A DNA stretch of 64,000 bases from Polytrichum commune (GCA_950295325.1 OX485803.1:66417554-66481553); one strand, 5' to 3'. Positions 46,937 to 58,450 are shown, counted from the stretch's first letter. A program made the numbers and translations. Notes: a model not told the origin generated them from the sequence alone.

Positions 46937-48412
46937 ATGGCTCCAGTTGCAGAGACAAAACTACTCGGAAAACGGGTCAAGGATGGAGATCCGGGTGAGT
47001 GCTTGCAAAATCACGCTCAAACCATGTCGACCATGAGCTCTCACTTGAACGACACCAGCTCCGAGTCTGCAGAGTACTATCATCACAAGAAGCAGTACTG
47101 CGAGGTGGCACAACTTTATAAGGAGGAGCCGAAGATGGAAGGCGGGCTGGTCGGCGGGAAGAATGCATTGAGGAAATGTAATTACAGTGGTGCAGATCAC
47201 GATTTATACTATGGAGCATCTGATTCCAACCGAATTCACAAAAGAGTGCGTCGGATACTGGTTAAGCTTTCCAGCAGCGACGACGAGGACAGCAGGAACA
47301 AAATCAACGAAGTTAGACACCATCACGAAAATTTACCTAAAACTTCACGCAAGTTGCGTCGCTGGTCGAATCGCATCGCCAAGCTTCCCAGAAAGAATTA
47401 CTCCCCGAACACAACCAGGAGTTCCGAGCATTCAATTGGCCCCGAAGACGACGATGACGACGACCCGGAATTTAGAACTCCAATCGAAGACACGGAAACA
47501 AGTGAGTACAGCTCGGAATTCGAGACGAATTATAATGATCTCCGCATCAGGTCGAGAGTCATCAAGCCTAATGTGACTGTAACGGCTCAGGCTGCCCCTA
47601 TCGTGGAAACCAAAACCATGTCGAGAAATTCTCTTCTGAGGATCCAACAGCAAGTCAAGGAGAGGCTATGCACATTCTCGGCGCTCTACATGAAAGCTTC
47701 GGTGAAGGAAGAGGAGCGGGTTAAGAAATTTCAGCTTAAACCCCAATCATCCTTTAAGTTTCACGGAAGGCCGGACATGAAGGTCCTCCAAATCATGTCG
47801 TCACAGGAAACCTCTAAAAATCTGCCACGGATGATAGGAGAGATCCCGGGAACATGTGTGAACCAATCCTTCATCTCCAAGGTGGAGATGGCCGTCGTGG
47901 GCATGCACAAACGTGTAATGGGAGGCATCGACTTCGTCAGCAAGGTCGGGGAAGGATCATCCTCAAATTCTTATGACAGATTTTTGCCTTTGGCAGTGTG
48001 TGTAGTGTTGGCGGGTCGCTACGATGATGAAACCAATGACCTGGACGAGATTGTGTACGTCGGAGAAGGCGGTAGAGATCCAAGGGGCAGAGTGTACAGG
48101 GACCAGTGGCTGTCAGGAGGAAATTTAGGTCTGCAGAACAGCATGAAACATTCGAAGCCTGTGCGTGTGGTTCGGAAGCGGCTTGGTTGTCGATATCTCT
48201 GTTACGGATCTTACACTTACCTCGGGCTGTACCAGGTCGTGGATTCCACCTACAAGAAAGAGAAATCTGGTTACTTGGTGTTTAGGTTTACGTTAAGAAG
48301 GTTGCCGGGGCAGGCTGCAATTGAACGAATCCCTGCTATTCCCTCCAGTGAATTTTTCAATGAAGTCGATCATTCTGCTTCCTCCAATTCCATCTCCACA
48401 CTGCAGGAGTAA
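46937..48412 (+). CDS. SRA (SAD/YDG) domain protein without SET, copy 1
   Basis: Single-exon frame of 491 residues from MAPVAETKLLGKRVKD. The N-terminal half is charged and probably disordered, with SSDDED, basic RKLRRWSNRIAKL, and an acidic Asp/Glu run near residue 175. Residues about 275-455 form the SRA domain of plant SUVH proteins: GEIPGTCVNQSF, KVEMAVVGMHKR, GGIDFV, VVLAGRYDDETNDLDEIVYV, GEGGRD, GNLGLQNSMKHSKPVRVVRK, YTYLGLYQVVDS and FTLRRLPGQA. In SUVH proteins LPGQ leads on to pre-SET/SET; here the protein ends soon after, so no methyltransferase is present. SRA domains bind methylated cytosine. Its 3' end is repeated downstream. Confidence 0.88.
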   Translation: MAPVAETKLLGKRVKDGDPGECLQNHAQTMSTMSSHLNDTSSESAEYYHHKKQYCEVAQLYKEEPKMEGGLVGGKNALRKCNYSGADHDLYYGASDSNRIHKRVRRILVKLSSSDDEDSRNKINEVRHHHENLPKTSRKLRRWSNRIAKLPRKNYSPNTTRSSEHSIGPEDDDDDDPEFRTPIEDTETSEYSSEFETNYNDLRIRSRVIKPNVTVTAQAAPIVETKTMSRNSLLRIQQQVKERLCTFSALYMKASVKEEERVKKFQLKPQSSFKFHGRPDMKVLQIMSSQETSKNLPRMIGEIPGTCVNQSFISKVEMAVVGMHKRVMGGIDFVSKVGEGSSSNSYDRFLPLAVCVVLAGRYDDETNDLDEIVYVGEGGRDPRGRVYRDQWLSGGNLGLQNSMKHSKPVRVVRKRLGCRYLCYGSYTYLGLYQVVDSTYKKEKSGYLVFRFTLRRLPGQAAIERIPAIPSSEFFNEVDHSASSNSISTLQE

Positions 48413-49690
48413 AGAGATTCATCCTCCTCACAGTACTGAACGATATCTGTGGCAGTGGCTATGCTATGTCGTCTCGCCAGACTGTCCACAGACTTCTTGG
48501 AGGAATCAAATGACCAGTGTTGCTTCAGATTGTCTTGATTGTGATACAATACTTTTGTGACCGAGTCGACCACAGGACAGTGCTTAGGCAAATTGTAGCT
48601 AAAGCTTTATTTAGTACTACAATGTTTGTGCCGAAGTATGACCGGAAGGAGCTAGGTGCCAATATTCCTATCGTCCTTCACACTACGAGTAACAGAAATC
48701 TGGTTAATTAGTGCTTAGGGTTACGTTAAGAAGGTTGCCGGGCCAGGCTGCGATTGAACGCATCCCTGCCATTCCCTCCAGTGATTTCCTCAATGAGGTC
48801 GATCATTCTGCTTCCTCCGATTCCATCTCCACACTGCAGGCATGAAGAGTATCGTCTTAGTATCTGTAGCAGTGGTTAAGCTATGTCATCGAGCACCAGA
48901 CTGTCCAAAGACTTATTGGAGGACTTACGTGACAAGTGGTGCTTCGGTTTGACTTGAATGTGATGACACACCTTTTGTGACCGATTAGTCAGTGCACAAG
49001 CAAATTGTAGCTAGTAATTAGCTGCCTGTAATTCTAGCTATTTAATGGTTGTTGCGGAAGTAAGTTATATATGGCTGGAAAGAGGTGCCGACGCTCCTAA
49101 ATATAAGAAAGACAAATCCGGTTACTTGATATTTAAGTTAACGTTAAGAAGATTGCCGGCACAGACTGCGTTTGAACGCATCCCTGTCATTCCCTCCAGT
49201 GCTTCCCTCAACGAGATCGACCATTCTGCTTCCTCCGATGCCACTTCCACACTACAGGAATGAAGACAGTCATCATCCTCACACAGATGTATATTCTTGA
49301 GGTTATGGCGTCGTCTTACAGTTTTTTTTATCGGAGTACTCAATTCAGAGTGTTTCGGATTGTCATTGTTGTCATGCAAACCTTGGACAGCGTATCACAA
49401 GCAACTTGTATATCCTAAAATCAATTAGTTTTCTATAAATTATACAAGTAATGCTTGCCGAAGTATGGCTGGCAGGAGGTGTCAATGGTGCTTCCAACTA
49501 TAAGGACAATTCCGGCTGGACATCTGTAGCAATGGCTAGGTTATGTCGTCTCACCGGACATTTTTCGTTCTTATCGGCGGACTCAATTGACCAGTCCGTG
49601 TGAAACAAACCTTTTGGACAGTGCACAAGCAGATTGTGGCTACACGTTTTTAGCTATCTGACGTAATACCAAGAATGGTTGCCGAAATAT
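48250..49690 (+). repeat. tandem partial duplicates of the SRA gene 3' end
   Basis: The coding tail and following sequence of SRA copy 1 recur at about 48716-48845, 49085-49263 and, without the coding tail, about 49440-49690. Shared blocks include AGAAGGTTGCCGGGCCAGGC-like, CGCATCCCTG.CATTCCCTCC, CATTCTGCTTCCTCCGAT and CTGTAGCAGTGGTTA-like. The 49085 unit also has the upstream AAATATAAGAAAGACAAATC piece and keeps an open tail. These are gene fragments, not whole genes. Confidence 0.8.
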
Positions 49691-49759
49691 TCCCACCGGT
49701 ACCTCATTGCAAATCACCTCTACTAAAGTTCTTCACAAGGATAACATCCTGTAGAAACC

Positions 49760-50780
49760 ACATACCTGCGATATGTACATCCGACTTTTCGTGGACTCAG
49801 TATTCCAAATCCGATACACCAAAATCAACCAGTACACGATCCAATATCTCTTTCAGAGACGCTTTTGGTAGTTCGGTAATTCGGATTACTTGGAAAGTCA
49901 CGTCGTCACCACGCTTCCTTTCCTTGACAATTAATTCCTCTGGTTCAGGTCATCGGAAATGTGACACGTCACATTATCAACTCCATTGAAGTCATCAATT
50001 CTTGAGCTCAAGATTTATGCTCACCGATCAATAATCGGCTCACCGATCAATAATCAGCTCACCGATCAACAATCGAGATCCACCACGTAACTGGCAGAAG
50101 GATCATTACAGTTTTGGAAAGATTCCCGACATGATCAATTTTATCCATCCTTGTCGCCCAATCACTCGACGTGAAACTTGGTGATCGGTGAATTAACTTC
50201 AAGCCGGCTGGTACTCGAATCATCTTGTGAATAATGTCCACAAGAATGATACTGTCAGTTTAGCAGGCATCTTGTTGTAGTCGTGTACTTATTTGAATAG
50301 AAAGCATCCTATAAATTTCATCACGACCACAAATCCAAGATGTTTGTACAAATAATAGAAAAAGTAACATAAGTCGAGGATTTCATCACGTTGACACCGA
50401 AGGCTTCGATCATTTTGCGTTAATTGTGTCGGAGATTAAATCCTTAGGTGTAACCTCAAAAGAAGGTCACAGCAAATTCGTAGACATCCTTTTCCGACAT
50501 CCAACATTTTCTCAGATGTGATAATACAATTTTTCGATGTCGTGTCCTTGAATGTCTCCGGTGCATGCACTCGGAAAGCTATTGCCGACAATCCTTTGGG
50601 AATCTATTACGCCAATACTCACACGCTAAGGATCTACTACAGAAGCAATCTATATGTGCTTTAGGGATCCGGTACCATAGAAGGGGCACATGGATGCTTC
50701 AGGTCTCAGTAAGAAGCACACCTTTATCAATCCTAATGCAGACTCTTCATCCCACAAGCAACCTGACTTGCCATGATGCC
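49760..50780 (-). pseudogene. decayed minus-strand coding remnant, unidentified
   Basis: On the minus strand, runs such as CHHGKSGCLWDEESALG, KVCFLLRPEASMCPF, VKERKRGDDVTFQVIRITEL and PKASLKEILDRVLVDFGVSD look coding but are broken by stops. I do not recognise the family. It lies between the SRA repeat array and B3 copy 2. Confidence 0.3.
50016..50074. repeat. 19-bp tandem repeat, three units
   Basis: GCTCACCGATCAATAATCG repeats three times, with slight change in the last copy. Confidence 0.85.
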
Positions 50781-50890
50781 AAGACGTAACCATTATAACT
50801 CACTGAAAAGTTCTTCATATGATGATTTGCCAGGAATTTGAATTTTGATCACTCTTCCATATAAGATTTGGCCAAGTGCTGGAGTTGTTT

Positions 50891-52669
50891 TCAATCCAGT
50901 GTGGATAAACTTGATCTGTCAACGAATTGAACAATCCAGAATGCCGGAGCTGTAAGAGAGAAGATCAGCACGTCCGCCAGGCTGAGTTGATATTTGAGCA
51001 AAAAAGCCCGCCATCCAGTTGAAAAACAGAGTTGTGGAGACCTTGTTGATTGCCCTCTCTTCACACTCTTCACTTCCATCACCCGACCGTCTGGTCCCTG
51101 AAGACGGTTTTTGAACCCTAGAACATACTTCCCGTACTTATGTGTGAACTCAGTCGGAATATTCTGCAATGAGTATAATTTGCAGTGGAACATAAATCTC
51201 ACGAGCGAATTAGGCAACTTGCAGTTACGATGAATATAGGAGCAGATTCGAAAATCTCTAAGGCAGCCATGACTACTAACATATTCATGGAAGAAAAAGT
51301 TGACAATCATAGACTTATCCTCTAATTCGAGATGACTTTTGGTCGGGAGATGTTTGTTTTGCTTACAAGACCTTCCATGTTCGGCAAGTTTCGGTGCATG
51401 CTTGGAGGTAGTGTGGAGATTTGAACGAAGAACATTCTATATCGCTTCATTGAGTGTCAAACGCATTTTGACATCCCAAGAGGTGCTAAATGAACCGAAA
51501 TAGGATTGCTCTTCATTCAATATTGAAATATTACCTCCGATCATGCACCACAAGTGGCAAGAAATAATTCATACTGTACGCAAAACAACAAATGGAAAAT
51601 CATTGAAAACCACTTCCCGTTGAATTGAAGGATAATTCTATGATTTAATTTTTTTCTTACCAGTTGGACGCTGCCCTCCGAGCGTATATTGACGTTTTTG
51701 ATTCTCTTCACAAAATGGGGACACTGGAAGCCTGTAACAAGACTATCGATTTTGCGCCTCAGAGTTATGCTGAATTCTGTTGTCATTCTTGGGTACACGA
51801 TGTCGTTGTTCACCAGAGCCTTCGGAATCTTGATCCTCTTTATCTGGTTGGAGAAATTCGCGTCAGGATTAAATTCCTTGATGATGTGTTCCACATGATC
51901 TTCCTCTGCACCAACATTTAAAGCATTCGACTGACCTGGAACAATTTCATCACGACTACTATGCATAGTCGTTGAATTATCAGGTGTGAGTAGCCGCCGG
52001 TTCTTAGGGTTTCCGTCCTGGCCGAAGATATGCACAACAAACTTCGACATAGCCACGTTGCAGAAGACCAGTTCGTCGCCCACCTCGAGTCCATTATCTT
52101 TTGCGAACTGTGACCACCCACAACCAATGACCACCTTGTATTTGTTCCTATGCTTAGAGTGATCGATTCTCAATTTCAAAGCGCACACCCGCCCATACCG
52201 TCGTTCCTTCAGTAACACGGTCTCTTGAAATTTGTCTCCGTGTTCCTGAACAAACTCTGCAGGAATATCCTGCAATACGTAGACACACTCGTGACTCCAA
52301 GGAGATGAAGAAAAATGAACTTTGCAAAGTAGTGCAAGCAAGGAAAAACTCAAGCAATCTAAAAAATTATGTTCCAATTGTTCTTGACGTGATAATTTAG
52401 ACATAAATTTCCAGACACCAACGACAGGAAAGATGCACCGGTGCTATTTCATCACAATTTTCCTAAAGATTGTCACAAGTGAAAGATCGTGGACAAATAT
52501 GTCTCACCAGACTCACGCCACCAGAGTGTCTCCTCACCGTCGAGGACGTCATAATGCGTCGAAAATGTGGAACGTTCAATTTCGTCAGTTTGCTAAGTAT
52601 TTGGTGAAGAGTGACAGTTGAATTGTCAGCTGCTTTCAGATTGTCTTCGTCTCCATCTTTTATATCCAT
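50891..52669 (-). CDS. two-domain B3 (REM-like) DNA-binding protein, copy 2
   Basis: Three exons, 52669-52508, 52269-51661 and 51163-50891, matching copy 1 in number, phase and position; 347 residues. The N-terminus MDIKDGDEDNLKAADNST leads to LTKLNVPHFRRIM. The first B3 continues DIPAEFVQEHGDKFQETVLL, GCGWSQFAKDNGLEVGDELV and FVVHIF. The second runs FQCPHFVKRIKNVNIRSEGS, then NIPTEFTHKYGKYVLGF, STGWRAFLLKYQLSLADVLI and FWIVQFVD. The linker between domains is the least conserved part. Introns are shorter than in copy 1, with the first only about 240 bp. Its start faces the SRA copy 2 start 1.3 kb away. No defect is seen. Confidence 0.86.
51328..51480. repeat. dispersed repeat shared with the Harbinger element
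   Basis: About 150 bp in B3 copy 2 intron 2 that match 5030-5182 in the same orientation. Confidence 0.75.
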
Positions 52670-54001
52670 TTTGCACTAAGATACTGTGTAGACAGGATAC
52701 GACTGTAAAAAAGCTTATTCAGATGTGTAGACTCAAAGACAATATAGATTGGATCACTTTCCGGTGCTTTCCAGCAATTTAAACTCTGCGTCCTCAGGTG
52801 GAGTAAAAAGACATTCTCGAGATGATAACCAGAAGAAACTGATGGCAATATCGAAGACCTTTCTGAAGCTAGTGTAGGCATCCCAACTCACAGGTCAAGA
52901 ATTCACGAAGATGCCATTATATCAACTCTCAATCTCATACAAGGCCTATAATTAATAATAACTGAAGATTCGAACCTGCAATTTCGCCAGTATATCCGAA
53001 AGGCTGGATGGCTAACGAGGGGAATCCCACCATCATGATGTGGATCGAGAGGACTGGCAATGATCATCTTTATTCTTGTTTCTGCAATGACATGACACTA
53101 AGTGATCAAAGAAAACTTCATGGCTCTTAATAGAGTATCATTTGGACATTAACGCCGCATATAATGAGTTCGAAAAATATTTTGCATCATAGTTTCATCA
53201 CGACCAGCAATCCAGAATATCGGTACAATTTATGCATTAATCATACTAAAGGATTCCAGACAACCTCGGTTGTAGTAACTGCATTTCAAGTTACTTGCTG
53301 CTAGGGTTGATGATGACTCGCCTCCCACTGCCTAGCCCTTAAGCTTAGTAGCAAATTAATCCTTGAATTGATTGTGGTATCGATACGAAAAGACCCTGAC
53401 CGGGAGTCATAGCCAAGCGCTAGTAAATGAACGAATAGAGTTGACAACATAGAATGAGCAACCCTCGTTACCTCCGTGGTACGGCAAGTCGTTACAGGAT
53501 CATCAGATTTTTATCGCCGAATAATACTCAAAAACATAAGTACGGGCGACATTGAATGTCGACACAGCCTTTTTCTCAATAACACTTGATATAGCCGATG
53601 GAGACATTTCCATCTGCTCATGACCATACTTCCAAGAAGACATACACAACTGTGATCCCGGGGTCCAATTTTCATCGCTTTATCTTTACAAAGCCATGAA
53701 AGTGTTGAGGAATCTGAACTAGAGACTCTTTTACTCAATTCAGTCGTCACGTTACACCCGCAGCATTAATTTCTAGCCGGATACTGAATAGAAAAAATTA
53801 GTGTATACATAATTCGCCATTTGGAAGGTGCTTTTTGCGCTGCTTTGCGAGGTGAATAGGATTGGTGGATGATTAGTGCACTCTTAAGAGCAGATTGAGC
53901 ACTGGATACTTGAACAACTACGGCGCTAGCACTAGAAATCGAGTATTCACAAAAAGCAGCGCGAGGTAGTCCAGCAAGTTACTAGAAAGGATACAGACAA
54001 G
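52670..54001. promoter_or_regulatory. divergent spacer between B3 copy 2 and SRA copy 2
   Basis: The only sequence between two divergent start codons, so it should carry both promoters. GCTAGGGTTGATGATGACTC near 53300 recalls the copy 1 spacer near 46190. A minus-strand open stretch at 53511-53750 has no recognised motif. Confidence 0.5.
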
Positions 54002-55231
54002 ATGGACGACGAGCAGAAAACATTCAGAAACCTGAGTGCAGATTGGAAGTGTTATGTACGACAGCGACGTAATGTGCAACATAAAGGAAACGTAGAGCAA
54101 GGGAATTCCACTTCATATCACAGTGTCGAAAAGGGAGGGCGTCGGAAACAGGTTGTCTACAGCGATGACGAGGACAGGAACAACACACACCAGAAACTCG
54201 AACCAGACTCAGAATTGTATGCCGAGAAGGTAAAATCTCCCGCACAAGAAAGTCGCCGGAGATCTGAGCGCATTGTCAAGCTTGTCAGCAAGGGTAAATT
54301 ACGAGGTACCGCAATTACAACAAGCACTGAACAATCAAGTGGTCTCGAAGACGAATATGCTCCGGAAACGAGTCTTCCAGCAGGTAGGAGGGAAGCATCA
54401 AGTGAGTCAGACTCCAAACCTTTCCTAATCAATTCATTGCCTCTCAACCGATCTATTCAAGTCGTTGAAACGAAAACACTGTCACTCCAGTCATTGAAGA
54501 AGATTGAAGTACAGATGAAGCAGAGGCTATTGAGATTTTCTGCGCTCTACATGAAAGCTTCACTAGACGAAGAGGAGCGGGTGTTCCCGAAGCTTAAAGC
54601 TCAATCGCGTTATCAGAGGTCGGCCTTCCATGGAAGACCGGATCTCAAAGTTCTCCACATAATGACACACGATGATAAAACCTCCAGATTGCCAAAAATA
54701 ATAGGAGACATCCCGGGGATAACTGCGAACCAAATCTTTACTTCTAAGGTTGAGATGGCTGTCGTAGGCCTGCATAGACGTTGGATGAGCGGTATCGACT
54801 ACATTGGTTGCGTAAATGCAATTGCAGTGCATGTAGATTATAAGTTACCTTTAGCAGTGTGCATCGCCTTAGCTGGTCGCTACGAGGACGACGCTGGCAA
54901 CCTGCAAGAGATCGTGTACACCGGAGAAGGAGGAAGATCGAGTGTCACGTCAACCCGGGGACGTCAATGCAAAAACCAGCGATTGTCGAAAGGCAATTTA
55001 GGATTGGTGAACAGCATGAAATATGCAAAGCCTGTGCGTGTGGTGCGAAAGAGAGTCGGTGGCCATGGCGTCTGCTATGGACTTTACACCTACTTGGGAC
55101 TGTACCAGGTGATGGATTTCACATACACCGAAGATAAATCCGGTTCTCTGTTTTCAAGTTCAGATTACGCCGCTTGCCTGGACAGGCTCCAATTGAACGC
55201 ACTCCTAAGATTCCTTCCACTAAATTTCTGA
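54002..55231 (+). CDS. SRA (SAD/YDG) domain protein without SET, copy 2, C-terminus frameshifted
   Basis: 409 residues from MDDEQKTFRNLSADWKCYVR. The basic/acidic N-terminal half is shared with copy 1 (YSDDEDRNN; SRRRSERIVKL). SRA domain at residues about 209-370: HGRPDLKVLHIM, GDIPGITANQIF, KVEMAVVGLHRRWMSGIDYI, IALAGRYEDDAGNLQEIVYT, GEGGRS, GNLGLVNSMKYAKPVRVVRK and YTYLGLYQVMD. After DKSG the frame departs from copy 1; a one-base loss near 55145-55155 would explain it. The old tail (RLRRLPGQAPIERTPKIPST, ending LQE) is still open in the next frame up to 55284. The core fold is intact, so the protein may still bind DNA. Confidence 0.85.
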   Translation: MDDEQKTFRNLSADWKCYVRQRRNVQHKGNVEQGNSTSYHSVEKGGRRKQVVYSDDEDRNNTHQKLEPDSELYAEKVKSPAQESRRRSERIVKLVSKGKLRGTAITTSTEQSSGLEDEYAPETSLPAGRREASSESDSKPFLINSLPLNRSIQVVETKTLSLQSLKKIEVQMKQRLLRFSALYMKASLDEEERVFPKLKAQSRYQRSAFHGRPDLKVLHIMTHDDKTSRLPKIIGDIPGITANQIFTSKVEMAVVGLHRRWMSGIDYIGCVNAIAVHVDYKLPLAVCIALAGRYEDDAGNLQEIVYTGEGGRSSVTSTRGRQCKNQRLSKGNLGLVNSMKYAKPVRVVRKRVGGHGVCYGLYTYLGLYQVMDFTYTEDKSGSLFSSSDYAACLDRLQLNALLRFLPLNF

Positions 55232-55284
55232 ATGAGGTCGAGTCAGCTATTTCCTCCGATTCCAGCTCCAAATTGCAGGAATGA

Positions 55285-56257
55285 AGAGCCGGGCATTCTC
55301 AAATATGAGCACACTGCTCATCAGATTTCTGTGAAATATTCATGGCGGAGAGTATGTGTCCCACGGTCAGGCACTTGTTATTTTCTTCCTCCAATGATTT
55401 ATCCGAATGTTGTATTACTGTACATACTTAGTAACATTTTGCGAAGATTGGACATATTACAGTGCAAATGTAGTGTTGTAGTACCGGATGAGAACAACAG
55501 TCTTCTTACATTTGCATGTAGAATTTGCAACTAGTTGCTGATATATATTATGACTGGGAGGAGATATCTTGAACCTGTCGATCGTCCAGTTGGCGTAATT
55601 GATTTCCTTTGGTGTTTGGAGTTGGAGTGTATGAATCGACCAAACTCTTACCACAGTGAGCTAATTAAGGTAGCAAACATTTCGTGAATATTGAAGATTT
55701 ATTCAGATGTGGAGAGTCATTCGGGAACATGTAAAACGTCGAAACCCTAAGACTTTCAACACAAAATCAGTATTGAGCGGATGTGATGGCATGCAGAAGT
55801 ACAATCACAACGCAAGCGAAAGCAAAAACACAGACTGTGTTGTGCAATTTGAGCGATGTGTCTGGCCTCTGTCTGATCGTAGTGTCGCAATCTGCATCAA
55901 TTGTACATACAGTGTCTTCGCTTACATTGTTGTTTTTGTGAGATAAACGAAACAAGAGTATCCTCGCTTACATTCAAGACCTGCTTCTTCGGTCAAGACT
56001 GTCAAAAATAGAACAGCTGTACAACAGAGTAAACTTACATGGCTTCGCAAAGTGTGCTGCAGTGATTCGTCTGTCCGGTACCAATTTACTGTAACATAAT
56101 CTGCATGCATTATCAGATTCTCTCAGGAATATTTGCAACTTAGAAATTGAGACATCTGGTAGCCAAAATAGAAGAACATTTTCAAATATGTTTGCCAGAA
56201 TCTTCCACAGGAAATTCGGAGCCGTCTTCAACACATGACAACTCAGGATTCAAACCA
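55285..56257. other. 3' flank of SRA copy 2, no gene supported
   Basis: Short open frames only. It includes the likely 3' untranslated region of SRA copy 2. No family motif was found. Confidence 0.5.
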
Positions 56258-56492
56258 ATGATCGGGGGGAACCGGCAGTTAGTTACAGATGAACCGGTTG
56301 AGCTTGAGAAATAACCGGTTGAAGATCAAGACTGCAGGAAAATTACCGATCGTTTTAGAGGAATTTGTAGAATATACCTCAATTTAATAAAGGAAAACCA
56401 GAGGATGTCAACATGTAACCGGTTGGACTTGCAAACACCAGGATCTCAACCGATTATGCCCAAAAATCTTCCCGATCACTGATTCAAACTTC
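56258..56492. repeat. dispersed repeat, copy 2 (pair with 21.0 kb)
   Basis: Ordered blocks match 20976-21327, including GGTTGAGCTTGAGAAATAAC and AGAATATACCTCAATTTAAT. It is shorter because the internal repeats are fewer. Confidence 0.65.
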
Positions 56493-57225
56493 CAAGAAGA
56501 AACACTATATTAGGTACTTTGAGACCATCCATTGTCTCAATTAGTACATAGATGACCAACATGAAGTCGCCCTAAACATAGACTACTGTCAATGTGTATT
56601 TTTGATTAAGCTTTTGGAAGTTTTTGACATTTGACTCGCAAAACTTGCACAAAACAAAATGCACATCAAATGACACGTACAATTTAGAATTGGATCTGTA
56701 ATGTGACTTGTGAACAAAAAAAATCACACATCAATTGACACATTAAAATTTGAAATGACTCGTACTACTAGGCATGTGACATTGAGGTGACATTTTAGAA
56801 GAAAATGTAGATGTTAGTTGGCATTCATTATTGTTTTTGAACATCAAATGAAATTTGTCAAACATACACACCACCTACGGTATATCAGCAAGAAATATAT
56901 TATTAGTCCAATCTCAAAGTTAATGGTTGGCCAATATAAGCACATTGGGTAGAGCACTTTAAACCTACTCCATCAATAAAATCAAAAGAAAGTATACTAT
57001 TTTAGACATATAGAATAAAACCTTAACCCTTTCACCTACAAAACCACAATGGAATCAATGCATATTGATTCCAACATATAAATTTTGTCCCAAACAAAAC
57101 TATAAAATAAAAATGATGTTTATTGGATATTATGTATGGATATTCATCCAAACCCTAACATACTATGGGATTCCTAAGAACCTGAATTTTAGCCGAATTG
57201 TATTGAACCCACGATGCATATAGAC

Positions 57226-57611
57226 TTACTACATTAAATATGATATTTAATATCACCAATTCTAATTGTCTTGCTCAATACTAATTGCAAACCAAGGTAT
57301 AGTATCACCAACACTAAATGTTAACCCAACATTATTTGTCATTCCTTGTAATTTGGGGGGGGGGGAGATTATAGATTTATAGTGTTGCAATTATTGTCAC
57401 TTACCAAGTGAATTTTCATCCAAATTTCAATCATCCATGAAAATATTTCATCATAAATTGTTTTCAAGAGAAGGCAGGGGTTTGGCCAATACATAAACTC
57501 ATCCTTCATCCATGATCGCATTTATAAATTTATTCATAAGAAATGACATCTAAAAAGTTACCATAGGGACATAAAATACCATATGACACTATGTATCATA
57601 TTTAGTGTAGT
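57226..57611. mobile_element. TIR element, family A copy 3
   Basis: The left end CTTACTACATTAAATATGAT and the right-end complement CTACTACACTAAATATGATA are inverted repeats. The internal part is the reverse of the copies at 11.4 and 44.1 kb (CATTATTTGTCATTCCTTGT; TTCATCCAAATTTCAATCAT). A G-run of about 12 lies near 57355. Confidence 0.7.
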
Positions 57612-57717
57612 AGTCTACTAATATAAAATATGTTAATACAATTTTAGACCATATACAAAAATGTTGGATATTATTGGTAGTTGTTCACAACCAAATAATT
57701 TGGCTTCTACCAAGTTT

Positions 57718-58450
57718 TCATTGGCCCGATTCATCCCCAAGACATGCAAGGTTATTCTTTGCAAATGTTATGTGCATTTGAGAAATGGATAGTGATCCAC
57801 TAAGATTCTTCTGTGGTTTCCATGCTATGAATATGGAATTTGTGTCCGTCCAACTTGGACCATGATCATAATTCACCCTCCAACAACAATTATGATTTGT
57901 ATCCCAAAATGTGTAATGACAAATTACATCTTCATTTTGTGTTATTGGGCGGTAGTATTCCACCTAAATTTGTCAGAATTGAGGACTAGAAGTTACAAAA
58001 TTTGGTTGAGACAAAGCTTTTGCAACCCAAACCAGTTTAGCATATGTCTCATCTCCAAGACGCAAAATGCAAATAACTTTCATGACAATCCACTGCAACA
58101 CAAAAAAGATGGTGAGGGATAATTACTGGTAGGCCCAACATAATGGTCGTTCTCAACAAACTACTCATGAACCTTCCCATTCCCCAAAAGCCTAGTCTTT
58201 GAAGCATGAACATTCACACGACTTTGTGGCCAAAATCTCTACCTCAAAGTAAGGGGCTCATTTTATAAAGGTCCGTCAAAGCAAAACGGACACATGTCCA
58301 ATATCCTATCTAGTTTTCATTTGGTGGCGGAATGATCACCAACATCCGTTTCCCGCAAATATCCCAATATTGTATGAAATATGGTATGCCCTTCATAATA
58401 TCCTCCACGTTCTTCGTGGGTATTGGTTTGCAAGGTTTGGGTGAGTTAGA
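57718..58450 (-). pseudogene. decayed copy of the DUF7869-like gene (C-terminal part)
   Basis: Matches the C-terminal third of the protein at 62490-64000: VDCHESYL and VWVAKALSQPNFV against VDCHEGYL and IWLVKALSSPNFV; YYRPITQNEDVI against YCRPSTKDQNVL; DTNSIFIAWKPQK against NTDTILCAWKPRK. Frames are interrupted several times. At about 58440 the similarity stops within GGTTTGCAAGG and a DUF4283-type fragment begins on the other strand. Confidence 0.75.
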
